From contig CM074857.1 in the NCBI GenBank assembly GCA_037501455.1, forward strand, positions 111,571,501 to 111,635,500: 64,000 nucleotides of DNA, given 5' to 3'. Positions 36,261 to 49,400 of this stretch are shown here, in pieces. Every line of letters starts with the position of its first letter. Position 1 is the first letter of the stretch. The stretch comes from Lantana camara. Lineage: Eukaryota > Streptophyta > Magnoliopsida > Lamiales > Verbenaceae. The notes beneath the pieces were generated by a model. That model did no database searches and was not told the origin of the DNA. It saw nothing but the letters and a program-made list of their open reading frames with translations. The translations under genes were made by a program, and so were the position numbers.

Positions 36261-37411
36261 GTAACACTCAATGCAACATATTGATGCATGTTTGGTGTAC
36301 CTTTACACGACTGATATCGGTGTCTCTAAAGTATAGATTCATCATTCATGCCCAATTCAAGGGGGATATCGCGATGAAATCCCTGTAAAATAAAATTGTA
36401 ATATATATGTTTGTGCATGAAGGGTTAGTGAGCAATTAAGAAATTTTTAAACATATAGGCATGAATAATCCACACGAGCATGTTATCCATTCAGATTAGC
36501 AAGAGTTTACAAACAATAGAAAATTTCAAGTTATTATAATATTAAATCAGTTAGCCACGTTATCACAATCAAAACAACATCCATCAACACACACCATCAC
36601 GCACATCAAGCAAAATAAAATATAAATACTTATGCGATGTATGTATGCAAATGTCATGAATGCTTGATATACCGTTCACCGTGATAGTGGAGTAGAGATT
36701 AACAATTTATACAAACACCTTCTGTAATTCACTCCATTCCTTGAGTCTGTTAGCTCAATCTTACATTTTCTGGTCAACCCCCGTTCGGATTCCAATGATG
36801 ATTCAACTAAGACAGCACTCGGTGGATCAGGTAGAGGAACACCTAAATTACAACCACGAAAATAATGCATGTGGGGTTAGGGATGTAAATGGCATACACT
36901 CATTAATCAGCAAGGAAAACAATCAAGTACGTAGGACAAAGGTTTGAAATAATTACAGTTTAATCCAATGAATGGTGCACGTGCTATGAATACATGATAC
37001 CTGTTTCCATAGTATTAGCATCGAGCCCTTATTTAGATTTCTGTAGGGATCCATTTGTCCTTTATTCTAGTAATCAGAACAGGGTAGTTTTGAATCTTCT
37101 GTCATCAATTTGTAGAAGTGGGAAGTGTTGTCACGATCAATTACAGTTTTGGCCCGATGCGACGCCCTGCAATTCACAAATTGAATGAATATCTATGCAT
37201 GCAGGTTAGTGTGTGAATATGTCAAATAAGGAAAATAATTAAGAGTGCTCTAGTAAATGCAAAGGTAACATGTAATTTACAAGAATTTAAAACACATAAG
37301 TTAAGAAATTTCAAACATTCCAATGCAATGTACATATTTAGAATTAGTTCCTATGCCATGCGACCTATACTCGACACAACACGACCCAGAGCACCGGTTC
37401 TGAACCTGGTA
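36261..37411 (-). other. Probable leader and decayed internal region of element D
   Basis: On the minus strand this follows LTR D's primer-binding site. Near 37150-37175 (minus: caatttgtgaattgcagg) it matches the leader just before gag in element B (gtgaatttcagg, ATG), but what follows (GCGTCGCATC...) is not gag. No gag or pol homology is visible further left. The segment 36261-36680 has no assignable content. Confidence 0.4.
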
Positions 37412-37423
37412 GCTCTAATACCA
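37412..37423 (-). promoter_or_regulatory. Primer-binding site next to LTR D
   Basis: On the minus strand, TGGTATTAGAGC lies 8 nt after the LTR end at 37432, with one change from the iMet-type site in A, B and C. It shows that LTR D is followed by an internal region on its left. Confidence 0.8.
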
Positions 37424-37488
37424 CTTTAGGATGTAGCGCCCAAAACGCATTGACCCACCATATCCCCCGCACTAAAGCTCAATCCGCA

Positions 37489-37974
37489 TACAAAATGGGA
37501 AATCAGTACACGAATCAAGCATTAGCGAACGGGAGACAGACAAGACCCTGTCTAAGCTAGGCGGTACCTAGACCCTGTACAACAGAGAAAAACAGAACCT
37601 GGAAGCGAAAGCAAAGTAAAGAAAACAAACTAAAAAACTTAAGAAAAACAATAAACATATTAATTCAATCAATTTCAACTACACAGGAAAATCCGTATAT
37701 GAATCAAGCAATAGCGAACGAGAGACAGACAAGACCCTGCCTAAGCTAGGCGATACCTAGACCCTATACAGCAGAGAAAACAAAACCTGGAAGCGAAAGT
37801 AGAGTAAAGAAAACGAACTTTCAAAAACTTTAAAAAAAGAATAAACATATTAATTCAATCAATTGCAACTACACGGGCTCAACTGGTCCTAGAAGCCTGT
37901 CCCGAAATAATCACAAATAATCCAGTTCATAAAGTAAATACGGGTTCAACTGGCCCTAGAAACCTGTCCCGAAT
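37489..37974. repeat. Tandem duplications in LTR D (189 bp, then about 70 bp)
   Basis: A 189-bp unit containing gaatcaagcNatagcgaacg and gacaagaccctg is present twice (about 37489-37680 and 37681-37870). Directly after, gggctcaactggtcctagaa and gggttcaactggccctagaa mark a second, shorter duplication to about 37974. They enlarge the U5 side of the LTR relative to its relatives. Confidence 0.8.
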
Positions 37975-39138
37975 TCCATACATTCAATCCATAAGTATAA
38001 CCTATATAGAATATATACATTTACATAATTACAAACATAACTGAAACAAAACACTTAACAAACTTAACAGACGACAAAAGGACTCGACAGACATGACACA
38101 CCGCCGCCTAGCTCGAACTCCAACAACCTGCACCTACAAACTAAAAACATTGGTGGGGCGGAGGTTAGTCCACTGACTGAGTGAGGGGGTTGAACACACA
38201 CACACGATACGTAATATAGAGTAGAGCACGTATTAAAACAAAAGACTATGAACCGGGAATAGGGTTTTGCACACCAAAACCATTTTCAAATCAAACGTAT
38301 ACATATCATTTCAAAACATAGCATAACTTAACTTTCAAGTCCTATCCCATTTCATAATCAAACATAACGTACAAAAGCTCGGCGAGTACGAGCACATATC
38401 CACCCAACTTCTCATAACGTATCATATGAAAACATAAAACGTAACATAACATACATACCAACCTTCACCGGGTGATGGAAGGATTATGCGACCCCTAACC
38501 ATCAATACAGGTGAGGGGAGTGCAAGCTACTCCAAACCCTCAGGATATCCATCGCCCACCAACCTCCTAGTGGGTTCAGGGGTAATCTTTAACATATAGA
38601 GACTATGCCCAGGCCAATCCCGACGGCCAGCTGCCATCCCGGGCCGCCTGACACAATAGAATCCGGGGCCCAACACAACAGAACCTATCATATCATATTC
38701 TTACATATCATAACTCGCTCATAACGTAACATAACATAACATAATCATAACTTACGTACCTTATCAGTCATACCTTACCTTGCAACTTGGCATATGCTAT
38801 AAACATACATCTCCGTGTCATTCTAATCCTTAGCTTGCATGAAGGCACATGGTTTGGAGCATAGACTCGTTGCAAAACATTTTCAAACTTACATACACTC
38901 ATACATATAGTTCAAAACCTTTAATCGCATGACAAAGTCATTAACATATCATATAAACACATATATATTATATAAATATAATAGAATAATCACATGCAGG
39001 CTTGCAAACGAGCACATAGGGTTGTAAGTCGCTTTAGCTCAAAGAAAAGATCCTAAAACCTCACCTTACACCGACGAGAACGGAAACATGAGCAAGAAAA
39101 TACCACTGGAACCCAAATGGCTGAAGACAACCCCTGAG

Positions 39139-41764
39139 TGTAGCACCCACACGTAGGGCCACATCCCCCGCACCATAATCCAAACCCGGATACGAAATGG
39201 AATGTCCGCACCCGAATCCGAATCATAGCGAACGGGAGACCAAACACACACTCTAGGCTAGGCGGAGCTAACAACACCGAAACAGAGTGCGCGGAAGCGA
39301 ATAGATAAAAGCAACAAACAAAACATCACATATACATACGTATAGGTACCAACACTTAATTAGTCATATAGTATTTACTTATAGGTACCAACACATAACC
39401 TGTACAAAAGCCATCACGGCTCGAACAAAATAGTATGTATACAAATCAGAGCTATACAACCACAAAACGATAAAGTGCAGGTATATAAATGCACCTAACG
39501 AGACCTAGACCAACAAGTGCAACAGAAGACACACTTCTCCGCCTAGCTCACGCTCCCAAAACCTGCAACTAAAATAGTAAACGAGGAGTCAGTCAACTGA
39601 CTGAGTGAGGGGGCTAACGCACACCCACACCCTACATATATATAGAGCAGAGCACAAAGCAAAGGGCGAAACTATGAACCGGAATAGGTGTTACAAACTA
39701 AAACTTTTCAAAACAAATACATATACTTTAAAACACTTCATAAACACTATCCCGATTCATACTTCTCAAACATACATAACAAAACATAATGCTCGGCGAG
39801 AACGAGCTTCCAACCTTTACTCCTCAGAACAAACAAAACAGAAATCATACACTCTCCTCTACACCAATGATGGAAGAGCCACCGGCGGCCCTAACCATCC
39901 AAACATATACAGACTCACGAGGGGTAGCGAACCCACATCGTGCCCTCCCTGGTTTTTACGCCGAAGGCATCGAAATATCACACCTTCCCAAACTCCCAGG
40001 GGTCGCGTGTGATATATCGGATGGAGACTACGCACAGGCCGAACCTCGACGGCCCGAACCGTCCCGAGGGTTCCTTACCCGTAGCTCCTTGGATCCACAC
40101 ATACAAATCATATCATAACATAAGCCAAATCTTTCATGGCAATCTCGCTAACAGAATTGTAAAGCCTTTTTCCAAAACATAGCTTACATAAGCTTATTTA
40201 CTATCTTTTCCAAAACAAAGTTGTTCACAAGATCATAAACGTATTTTAATCAACACATACATATCTATCTATATAATATATAGTCACATGCACGGCCGGA
40301 AAACATCACATAAGGCTTTAGGTCGCTTAGCTAATAAAAGTCCTAAACCTCACCTTGTGCGTGACAAAAACGAGCCAACGTGAACAACCTACGCCTCAGG
40401 CTCGTCAACTGGAACCTCCTCTGAAAAGAAAACACGAAAGCCCAAGACTTAGACTCTATATGAACCAAAGAAGACGCTCGGCAAAATGCATGATTCATGC
40501 TCATAGACAAAATATTACAATTAGGTCATATAATTTACAAATCATAATATAACATAATTATTCACAATCCATTATGCAAAACAATCAATTATAACAATTA
40601 AAATGCAAAAGAAAAGCATTTAAAATCATACAATTGCATAAACAAGGCAAAGAGAAAAAAATGGCAAAATCCACCCCCATGGATTTTTCCAAAGGGGAAA
40701 ATCCACCCCCATGGATTTTTCTTGAGCTACTGCCTCAAATCCACCCTCGCGGATTTTTCCAAAGGGAAAAATCCACCCTCGCGGATTTGACCCAGTAGGA
40801 GGGGTTCCGGCCATGGGAACGGCCGTTCCCGTTCCCAGTACAAGCTGGGAACGGTCGTTCCCACTCTCGGTCGTGAACAGTATGGCCTGGGAACGGTCGT
40901 TCCCAGTTTGAAACTGGGCGGGAACGGCCGTTCCGGCCTGGTTCGAAGTCTGGAGCAAAAATTTTTACAGAAACAGGGGAGCTCGTTTTGGAGCCAAAAA
41001 TGGCCAAAAACCAATCCTAAACTTTGCCACAATTTCTCAAAATGCACACACAATACATATAAATCATGCTCGACATATATACACTCAAATAACTCAAGAA
41101 AACGGGATTAAAATGCATGATCAAAGGATTGCAATATTCAAGCAAAAATTATGATCATTCATAATTACTCCACCAACCATGGAAACTAGGCAATAAATGT
41201 AACATATACAACCTATATCACTCATATAAGAAGCTAGGAATCAATCACCTCAAGCAAAGAGCAAGAAATCACCAATTTAGCTAAACCCTTACTATTCACG
41301 TAGGGAAGCAAAGGCATGCCAAACTCACTCCAAACTCAGAAATTAAACCATGGAAACGACAAGCACGACGAGGGGATTCCGAAACATACCTAAGTTCGAG
41401 AAAAGACGAAGAAACGAGAGAGATATTGGCTTGGGAAGTTGGATGATCAAACTTGAGGGTTTGGCTTCTTGCTTGGCTTGGAGTTGCTGTTGTTGAACGT
41501 AAATGAAGGAGAAAGAAGAATGGTTCAGCCTTTAAGGCTGAGCCGGTTCGGTTCAAGGTTTCCGGTTCAAGTTGGTTCGGTTTAACAAATACGGGTTCAA
41601 ATATGGCCAACTCAATTTAAAACGAATAAAACATAAGCAACAAATAGTTCAAGTAATTCATATAAGTTCAAATAATTCAAAATAGTCCTATACGAATAAT
41701 CTAAAACGCAAATAATATTAAATCACATAATTTACCTGTACCGACTGTGAGTCGGGGTGTTACA
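39139..41764 (-). repeat. 3' LTR of element B
   Basis: On the minus strand it starts TGTAACACCCCGACTCAC at 41764 and ends GGGTGCTACA at 39139. Landmarks in transcription order: donor-like TTAG|GTATGT after 41400; palindromes 40934-40815; second palindrome-like set 40795-40667; candidate micro-exon 40420-40354 (TTTTCAG before, GTGAGG after); late acceptor TTGCAG before 39562, then gagctaggcgg. Confidence 0.95.
40667..40934 (-). repeat. Two palindrome families in element B LTR
   Basis: First set: GGGAACGGCCGTTCCC and GGGAACGGTCGTTCCC words at 40815-40830, 40847-40862, 40889-40904 and 40921-40934. Second set, directly adjacent: four units with AAATCC/GGATTT arms around acccccat or accctcgc (about 40667-40690, 40698-40720, 40737-40757, 40768-40790). 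The matching copies in the other LTR are at about 47989-48256. Reading frames rich in ERPFP-like peptides across them are by-products. Confidence 0.9.
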
Positions 41765-44700
41765 ACCTCCCCCCCTTCGGAGAACCTGGTCCCCAGGTTA
41801 ACTGTCTGACCTGAGAACAACTCTGGATACAACTGTCTCATCTTCTCCTCCGTCTCCCAAGTAGACTCTTCAGATTTCTGATCTCTCCAAAGAACTCGGA
41901 CCAAGGGAATCTGTTTATTCCTCAATACTTGTATCTTCCGGTCTTGAATCTCAACCGGGTGCCTTACTATCGTCAAATCCGTCTCAAGTTGTACCTCTTC
42001 CACAGGGAGAATAGCTGATTCTTCGGGATAAAATTTCCTGAGCTGCGAAACATGAAACACATTATGTATCCCGGTCAACCTCGGCGGTAGGTCCAACCTA
42101 TACGCCACTTCTCCAACCCTCTCAAGGATTTCAAAAGGTCCAAGGTATCTCGGGTTAAGCTTCCCACCTCGACCTATTCGAGAAAATCCCTTCCTCGGAG
42201 ATGCTTTCAAGAACACCTTATCTCCGACTTCAAACTCAAGGGGCCTTCTCCTCTTATCTGCATAGCTCTTCTGACGGTCCTGAGCTGCCTTCATTCTCTG
42301 CTGAATCAACTTAACCTTAGCAGTGGTCTTATCCAATCTCTCTCGAGGTGTTGCTCTTTCGAGCTTATTCTCCTCTGTCCACCGCCAATCTTCCATATCC
42401 CAAAATAGAGGCGATCTACACTTCCTTCCATATAGTGCCTCGTAGGGAGCCATTCCAATAGAAGTCTGAAAGCTGTTGTTATAGGCAAACTCAACCAGAG
42501 CTAAATGCTTGTCCCACTTTTCCTGGAAATCCAAAGCACACGCTCTCAACAAATCCTCTAAATACTTAATCAGTCTCTCTGATTGTCCATCTGTCTGAGG
42601 ATGAAAAGCGGTGCTGAAATTAAGCCTCGTACCCAACCTACTCTGAAGATCCTGCCAAAACTTAGCTGTGAACCTCGGATCACGATCTGAGACAATACTA
42701 GCAGGCGCCCCATGAAGTCTCACAATCTCGTTACAATACAATTCGGCCAACTTCGGAGTCTTGTAAGACATCTTTACCTTGAGAAAATGAGCTGACTTGG
42801 TCAATCGGTCGACTATCACCCAAATTCCATCATAACCTCCTCTTGATCTTGGCAAGCCGGACACGAAGTCCATAGTCACTTGCTCCCACTTCCATTCAGG
42901 AATCGGAAGAGGTTGGAGAGTTCCTCCCGGTTTCTGGTGTTCTGCCTTCACCACTTGACACGTGAGACACCGCTTCACAAAGTTCGCGACATCTCTCTTC
43001 ATGCCATTCCACCAGAAGTATTCCTTCAAATCTCGGTACATCTTCGTACCACCGGGGTGAATGGAATATCCAGAACGATGTCCTTCCTCAAGTATTAACC
43101 TCTTGAGGTCTTCTGGGACACAAACCCTGGTCTTGAACCTGAACAAACCAGAATCATCAAACCCAAACTTCGTCTCGGGGTCTATCCTAGACCGAACCAC
43201 TAATCTCTGAATCTCTGTATCCGAAGCCTGAGAATCCAATAACCTCTGTTTCAAATCCGGCTGAACGGAGATATTAGCTAATCGAGCCACTGAAACCAAA
43301 ACTGTCGAACCCTGACCTGAAGACCCTGCACTCAAACCTGAAACACTTGCTTTCCTGCTCAAAGCATCTGCTACGACATTGGCCTTGCCCGGATGATACT
43401 GAATCGTGCAGTCATAATCCTCTAAGAATTCCATCCAACGCCTCTGTCTATTATTCAGTTCCTTCTGAGTGAAAAGATACTTGAGGCTCTTATGATCCGT
43501 GAATATCTCGAAAGTCGTCCCATAGAGGTAATGACGCCACTTCCTCAAAGCAAATACAACCGCTGCAAGCTCGAGATCATGAGTGGGGTAGTTCTTCTCA
43601 TGTTCCTTCAACTTTCTAGAAGCATAGGCCACCACTCGGCCATTTTGCATCAATACACATCCGAGTCCTTCCTTAGAAGCATCTGCAAAAACTGAATAGC
43701 CCTCGGATCCCTCGGGTAGGGTAAGAATTGGTGCTGAAGTTAATCTTTCCTTCAAAGCTTGGAAACTTCTCTCGCACTCATCATCCCACTCATACTTCAC
43801 CTCCTTTTTAGTTAATCGGGTCAACGGGCAAGCAATCTTAGAGAAATCCTTCACAAATCTCCTATAGTAACCCGCTAACCCGAGAAAACTTCTTATCTCG
43901 GAGGCATTCTTCGGTCTTTCCCACTGGACCACGGTCTCAATCTTGGAAGGATCAACTTCAATTCCCTCACCTGAAATAATGTGACCCAGAAAAGACACTC
44001 TGTCGAGCCAGAACTCGCACTTGCTAAATTTGGCATAAAGCTTGTGCTCTCTAAGGGTCTCCAACACAATCCTGAGATGCGATGCGTGCTCTTCTGCAGA
44101 CTTAGAATACACCAAGATGTCGTCTATGAAAATGACCACGAACTTGTCAAGATACTGTCTAAACACTCGGTGCATCATGTCCATGAACACGGCTGGAGCA
44201 TTAGTTAACCCAAACGGCATCACTACAAACTCGAAGTGTCCATAACGGGTATTGAACGCAGTCTTAGAGATATCCTCTTCCCGGATACGAAGTTGGTAAT
44301 ACCCTTGCCTCAAATCTAACTTAGAGTATACTTGCGACCCTTGTAAGATATCAAACAACTCTTCGATATGAGGTAAAGGGTACTTATTCTTCACTGTCAT
44401 CCGGTTCAACTCGCGGTAGTCTATACACATCCTCAAAGTCCCATCCTTCTTCTTCACGAATAACACAGGAGCACCCCACGGGGATGTACTCGGACGGATG
44501 TAACCGCAAGTCAAGAGCTCATCCAGCTGAGTTTTCAACTCCTTCAACTCAGCAGGAGCCATCCGATACGGTGTCTTAGAGAAAGGCTCAGCTCCAGGAT
44601 AAAGGTCGACTACAAACTCGATGTCCCTATCAGGTGGCAAAGAACCCAAATTCTCAGGGAATACATCGGGAAACTCACTCACGACCTCTGTCTCCTCAAG

Positions 44701-45318
44701 TTTGGCCTGATCCTTCGGTTTATTCAAAAGATAGGCCACAAAACCTGTCGCACCGTCCCGGAGGAGCTTACTTGCTTCCATAAAAGACACAAACGGGCTG
44801 GACTCCAACCTCTCACCCGTAAAGACCACTGTCCCCAACAAAACCTTCTTCTCACGACAGTCCAACTGAGCTCGATATCTGAAGAGAAAATCCATACCAA
44901 GAATAACCTCATACTTCTTCAACGGTAGAACTATCAAGTCTGCAGGAAAAACTCGGCCCTCAAACACCACCGGACACTCCCTGAACACCCTGTCAGCTTC
45001 CACAGATCCTCCCAAAGGAGTATTCACCACATACACATGCGCAGATAAATCATCAAGTAAAGGCAAAGAAGCAACAATATCCCGGGAAATGAATGAATGC
45101 GTAGCCCCGGGATCAAACAATGCATGTAGTGATATGCCATGAATGTTGATTGTACCTTCTATCACGGCATTCGGGTCGACATCAGCAGCTTCCTCCTCTC
45201 CCTCCAGAGCATACACACGAGCCTGCACAACCGGTCTCCTATTCGGGCAAGCATTCACCAAGTGATCAGAGGACCCGCACACAAAGCATTTGCCCTGAAG
45301 CTTCCAACACCTCTCCAC
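41701..45318 (-). CDS. pol: Element B pol: zinc knuckle, protease, RT, RNase H, integrase, chromodomain
   Basis: 1205 uninterrupted codons, in the same frame as gag upstream. Zinc knuckle [14 protein letters not shown] (11-24), protease DPGATHS (69-75), reverse transcriptase with FIDD about 397-400, RNase H, integrase with HHCC finger (about 747, 754, 784, 787) and D817, D878, E914, chromodomain near the C-terminus (...[17 protein letters not shown]...). The first Met is inside the polyprotein, not a true start. The frame crosses the polypurine tract and ends in the LTR. All key catalytic residues are present, so this is the best candidate in the window for a source of working enzymes. Confidence 0.95.
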   Translation of the reverse strand: MERCWKLQGKCFVCGSSDHLVNACPNRRPVVQARVYALEGEEEAADVDPNAVIEGTINIHGISLHALFDPGATHSFISRDIVASLPLLDDLSAHVYVVNTPLGGSVEADRVFRECPVVFEGRVFPADLIVLPLKKYEVILGMDFLFRYRAQLDCREKKVLLGTVVFTGERLESSPFVSFMEASKLLRDGATGFVAYLLNKPKDQAKLEETEVVSEFPDVFPENLGSLPPDRDIEFVVDLYPGAEPFSKTPYRMAPAELKELKTQLDELLTCGYIRPSTSPWGAPVLFVKKKDGTLRMCIDYRELNRMTVKNKYPLPHIEELFDILQGSQVYSKLDLRQGYYQLRIREEDISKTAFNTRYGHFEFVVMPFGLTNAPAVFMDMMHRVFRQYLDKFVVIFIDDILVYSKSAEEHASHLRIVLETLREHKLYAKFSKCEFWLDRVSFLGHIISGEGIEVDPSKIETVVQWERPKNASEIRSFLGLAGYYRRFVKDFSKIACPLTRLTKKEVKYEWDDECERSFQALKERLTSAPILTLPEGSEGYSVFADASKEGLGCVLMQNGRVVAYASRKLKEHEKNYPTHDLELAAVVFALRKWRHYLYGTTFEIFTDHKSLKYLFTQKELNNRQRRWMEFLEDYDCTIQYHPGKANVVADALSRKASVSGLSAGSSGQGSTVLVSVARLANISVQPDLKQRLLDSQASDTEIQRLVVRSRIDPETKFGFDDSGLFRFKTRVCVPEDLKRLILEEGHRSGYSIHPGGTKMYRDLKEYFWWNGMKRDVANFVKRCLTCQVVKAEHQKPGGTLQPLPIPEWKWEQVTMDFVSGLPRSRGGYDGIWVIVDRLTKSAHFLKVKMSYKTPKLAELYCNEIVRLHGAPASIVSDRDPRFTAKFWQDLQSRLGTRLNFSTAFHPQTDGQSERLIKYLEDLLRACALDFQEKWDKHLALVEFAYNNSFQTSIGMAPYEALYGRKCRSPLFWDMEDWRWTEENKLERATPRERLDKTTAKVKLIQQRMKAAQDRQKSYADKRRRPLEFEVGDKVFLKASPRKGFSRIGRGGKLNPRYLGPFEILERVGEVAYRLDLPPRLTGIHNVFHVSQLRKFYPEESAILPVEEVQLETDLTIVRHPVEIQDRKIQVLRNKQIPLVRVLWRDQKSEESTWETEEKMRQLYPELFSGQTVNLGTRFSEGGEVVTPRLTVGTGKLCDLILFAF
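41765..41777 (-). promoter_or_regulatory. Polypurine tract of element B
   Basis: AAGGGGGGGAGGT on the minus strand directly precedes the 3' LTR start at 41764. Confidence 0.93.
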
Positions 45319-45465
45319 CGGATGTCTCCCCTGACAATGAGAACAAACAGGTGGTCCCTGAGCTGGAGCTGGTCGAACTGGAGCAACAGGAGGTACTACG
45401 GGACCGGTAATACGGGGCTTTTTGTTCCCTAAACCCTGGGGACGAAAAGCCGGTGAGACAGGAGC

Positions 45466-46245
45466 TCATGGAGCATAAGAAATGGGTCTCTTACCCAATC
45501 CAGAACCTGATCCCGATCCTCGAGTCGAAGAGAAAGGCGAAGGCTTCAACCGAGCCATTTGGGCCTCAACTTGTATTGCCCTCTTTGTAACCTTGGCCCA
45601 AGTACTCACGTTAGTAGCTTGTAAAGCTTCTTGAATATCCCGGCGAAGTCCATGAAGAAACGCTCGGGCTTTATGATCATCGTGATCGGTGATGTGAGTG
45701 GCATACGGAGCTAGCCTCTCGAACTCCAAAATATAATCCTCCACCGTCCGGTTGCCTTGCCTCAAATTGGAGAACTCTTGGAGGCGACGTTCTTGTGCAC
45801 TATGAGGGATATATTTCTCATGGAATTCCTGCACAAACGTCTCCCAGTTGAATTCCATACCCGTTCTCTCAAGCTTGGATCTCACACTCCTAAGCCAAAT
45901 CGCCGCTGGCCCTTGAATAATACGCCCGGTACAAATAGCCTTGTCCTGGGAAGTCCCCGGACAGATCTCCCATATGCCTCGAATCTCAGATAACCACTCT
46001 TCCGCCTTAATATCATCACCTCCATACCACTTTGGAGGGTTGTTGTTCCGGAAGTCCCGATAAACAGCTGAAATATCTTGTCCTTCCCCCTGATTGGCAT
46101 TACCCCTTTGATTGTTTTGGAGTTGATTGAGTAGGGCTTGAACAACATTCTCCGCGTTCATAGGTGGTGGCGGAGGTGCATTATGTAGAGCCGGTTCATT
46201 CAAATCAGGGGTTTGTTCACGGTTGTTATGTCTTCTTGGAGGCAT
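45466..46245 (-). CDS. gag: Element B gag, ending at an in-frame UGA
   Basis: The start ATG (46245-46243) follows an acceptor-like tttcag|g. About 259 residues: Arg-rich start (MPPRRHNNREQ...), Pro/Asn-rich linker, then an intact retrotransposon gag capsid region (KWYGGDDIKAEEWL... to ...STWAKVTKRAIQVE). The frame stops at TGA (45468-45466) and the same frame continues through a Pro-rich linker into the pol zinc knuckle. A CGA-to-TGA change is the simplest cause; programmed readthrough is possible but unproven. Confidence 0.93.
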   Translation of the reverse strand: MPPRRHNNREQTPDLNEPALHNAPPPPPMNAENVVQALLNQLQNNQRGNANQGEGQDISAVYRDFRNNNPPKWYGGDDIKAEEWLSEIRGIWEICPGTSQDKAICTGRIIQGPAAIWLRSVRSKLERTGMEFNWETFVQEFHEKYIPHSAQERRLQEFSNLRQGNRTVEDYILEFERLAPYATHITDHDDHKARAFLHGLRRDIQEALQATNVSTWAKVTKRAIQVEAQMARLKPSPFSSTRGSGSGSGLGKRPISYAP

Positions 46246-46440
46246 CCTGAAATTCACAAATTCAAGCAATATGGATGCATGTACATTAGTATATGAATAT
46301 GTATACAAGTTAGAAAATAATCAAGTAATCAAGTAATCACACATTCAAATCATAGATGCACATAATCACACAATCACGTCGTCCTAAGCCGTACGACCTA
46401 GACAGACCCACACGACACTAGAGCCCGGTTTTGCAACCGC

Positions 46441-46452
46441 GCTCTGATACCA
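46441..46452 (-). promoter_or_regulatory. Primer-binding site of element B
   Basis: TGGTATCAGAGC on the minus strand, 8 nt inside the 5' LTR end at 46461. Confidence 0.95.
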
Positions 46453-49400
46453 CTTCAGGATGTAGCACCCACACGTAGGGCCACATCCCCCGCACCATAA
46501 TCCAAACCCGGATACGAAATGGAATGTCCGCACCCGAATCCGAATCATAGCGAACGGGAGACCAAACACACACTCTAGGCTAGGCGGAGCTAACAACACC
46601 GAAACAGAGTGCGCGGAAGCGAATAGATAAAAGCAACAAACAAAACATCACATATACATACGTATAGGTACCAACACTTAATTAGTCATATAGTATTTAC
46701 TTATAGGTACCAACACATAACCTGTACAAAAGCCATCACGGCTCGAACAAAATAGTATGTATACAAATCAGAGCTATACAACCACAAAACGATAAAGTGC
46801 AGGTATATAAATGCACCTAACGAGACCTAGACCAACAAGTGCAACAGAAGACACACTTCTCCGCCTAGCTCACGCTCCCAAAACCTGCAACTAAAATAGT
46901 AAACGAGGAGTCAGTCAACTGACTGAGTGAGGGGGCTAACGCACACCCACACCCTACATATATATAGAGCAGAGCACAAAGCAAAGGGCGAAACTATGAA
47001 CCGGAATAGGTGTTACAAACTAAAACTTTTCAAAACAAATACATATACTTTAAAACACTTCATAAACACTATCCCGATTCATACTTCTCAAACATACATA
47101 ACAAAACATAATGCTCGGCGAGAACGAGCTTCCAACCTTTACTCCTCAGAACAAACAAAACAGAAATCATACACTCTCCTCTACACCAATGATGGAAGAG
47201 CCACCGGCGGCCCTAACCATCCAAACATATACAGACTCACGAGGGGTAGCGAACCCACATCGTGCCCTCCCTGGTTTTTACGCCGAAGGCATCGAAATAT
47301 CACACCTTCCCAAACTCCCAGGGGTCGCGTGTGATATATCGGATGGAGACTACGCACAGGCCGAACCTCGACGGCCCGAACCGTCCCGAGGGTTCCTTAC
47401 CCGTAGCTCCTTGGATCCACACATACAAATCATATCATAACATAAGCCAAATCTTTCATGGCAATCTCGCTAACAGAATTGTAAAGCCTTTTTCCAAAAC
47501 ATAGCTTACATAAGCTTATTTACTATCTTTTCCAAAACAAAGTTGTTCACAAGATCATAAACGTATTTTAATCAACACATACATATCTATCTATATAATA
47601 TATAGTCACATGCACGGCCGGAAAACATCACATAAGGCTTTAGGTCGCTTAGCTAATAAAAGTCCTAAACCTCACCTTGTGCGTGACAAAAACGAGCCAA
47701 CGTGAACAACCTACGCCTCAGGCTCGTCAACTGGAACCTCCTCTGAAAAGAAAATACGAAAGCCCAAGACTTAGACTCTATATGAACCAAAGAAGACGCT
47801 CGGCAAAATGCATGATTCATGCTCATAGACAAAATATTACAATTAGGTCATATAATTTACAAATCATAATATAACATAATTATTCACAATCCATTATGCA
47901 AAACAATCAATTATAACAATTAAAATGCAAAAGAAAAGCATTTAAAATCATACAATTGCATAAACAAGGCAAAGAGAAAAAAATGGCAAAATCCACCCCC
48001 ATGGATTTTTCCAAAGGGGAAAATCCACCCCCATGGATTTTTCTTGAGCTACTGCCTCAAATCCACCCTCGCGGATTTTTCCAAAGGGAAAAATCCACCC
48101 TCGCGGATTTGACCCAGTAGGAGGGGTTCCGGCCATGGGAACGGCCGTTCCCGTTCCCAGTACAAGCTGGGAACGGTCGTTCCCACTCTCGGTCGTGAAC
48201 AGTATGGCCTGGGAACGGTCGTTCCCAGTTTGAAACTGGGCGGGAACGGCCGTTCCGGCCTGGTTCGAAGTCTGGAGCAAAAATTTTTACAGAAACAGGG
48301 GAGCTCGTTTTGGAGCCAAAAATGGCCAAAAACCAATCCTAAACTTTGCCACAATTTCTCAAAATGCACACACAATACATATAAATCATGCTCGACATAT
48401 ATACACTCAAATAACTCAAGAAAACGGGATTAAAATGCATGATCAAAGGATTGCAATATTCAAGCAAAAATTATGATCATTCATAATTACTCCACCTGTA
48501 GCACTCGAGCGTAAGGTACCACATCCCCCGCACCGAGACCCGACCCGTATATGAAATGGAAGTCCATACACGTGCCAAATCTACGGCGAACGGGGACACA
48601 ACACACACGCTATGCTAGGCGGGACTAACCCTTAAACCAATCAGTGCAGGAATCATAAAATCAGAGTTAAAGAAAGTCGCGGAAGCAAGAACTACATAGC
48701 ATACATACAATGAGCTAACCAGCTCCAAAATAGATATACAAGAGCATTCAAATATTCAACGGCACCCACGGCCTACAAAATCATAACGCTCCAATCTATA
48801 GTAGGATCAGATACAAAAGTAGTAACAAGAGTATGAATATGAGACTGAAAAGAAGTGCTAAACATAAATGCAAGACCTAGACGACTTGTATCCCCGCCTA
48901 GCACTCCTATACCTGCACAAAACAACTGAAAACAACCGGGTTCAGTCTAAAAGAGACTGGTGGGTATAAAAACGGGGCATAAGATATATAATATCGCATA
49001 AATTAAACACATACATGCATGCCCTAATCCCGTGTGAGGTTTGAATAAAATTTACCAAGTGGTTAAAACAAAAGAAAACATCAACGGGATTACGACGATC
49101 ATTTTCATTCATAATTGTTCATAAGGGTTTAAGCTCGGCGAGTGAGCGTGCACAATCTCCAACCTTCTCCTCGTGTAATCATATCATAATTATTGGTTGT
49201 CATACATATCTTTCGTGCACATACAAAATGATCATAATCATACATATACACCTTCTTCCTCCGGGTGGTGGACAAGTTAGCTAGACTTGACCACCGAATA
49301 AATCAATGGCCAATGGGGGTACATGAATCCCCCAAAGGCACTCAGCTCCCATTCCTCGCTAAAACTCCTAGCGAGGGCCGGTATCACCGTAGTTTGGTTG

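Noticed and set aside
36676..37188. Short frames on both strands left of LTR D as a gag gene
   Set aside because: Leader similarity to B ends exactly at the expected gag start, and none of the frames resembles gag.
39605..41111. Open frames in B LTR (threonine/histidine-rich and proline-rich), repeated at 46927-48433
   Set aside because: By-products of LTR sequence and palindromes; overlapping on both strands, no protein family.
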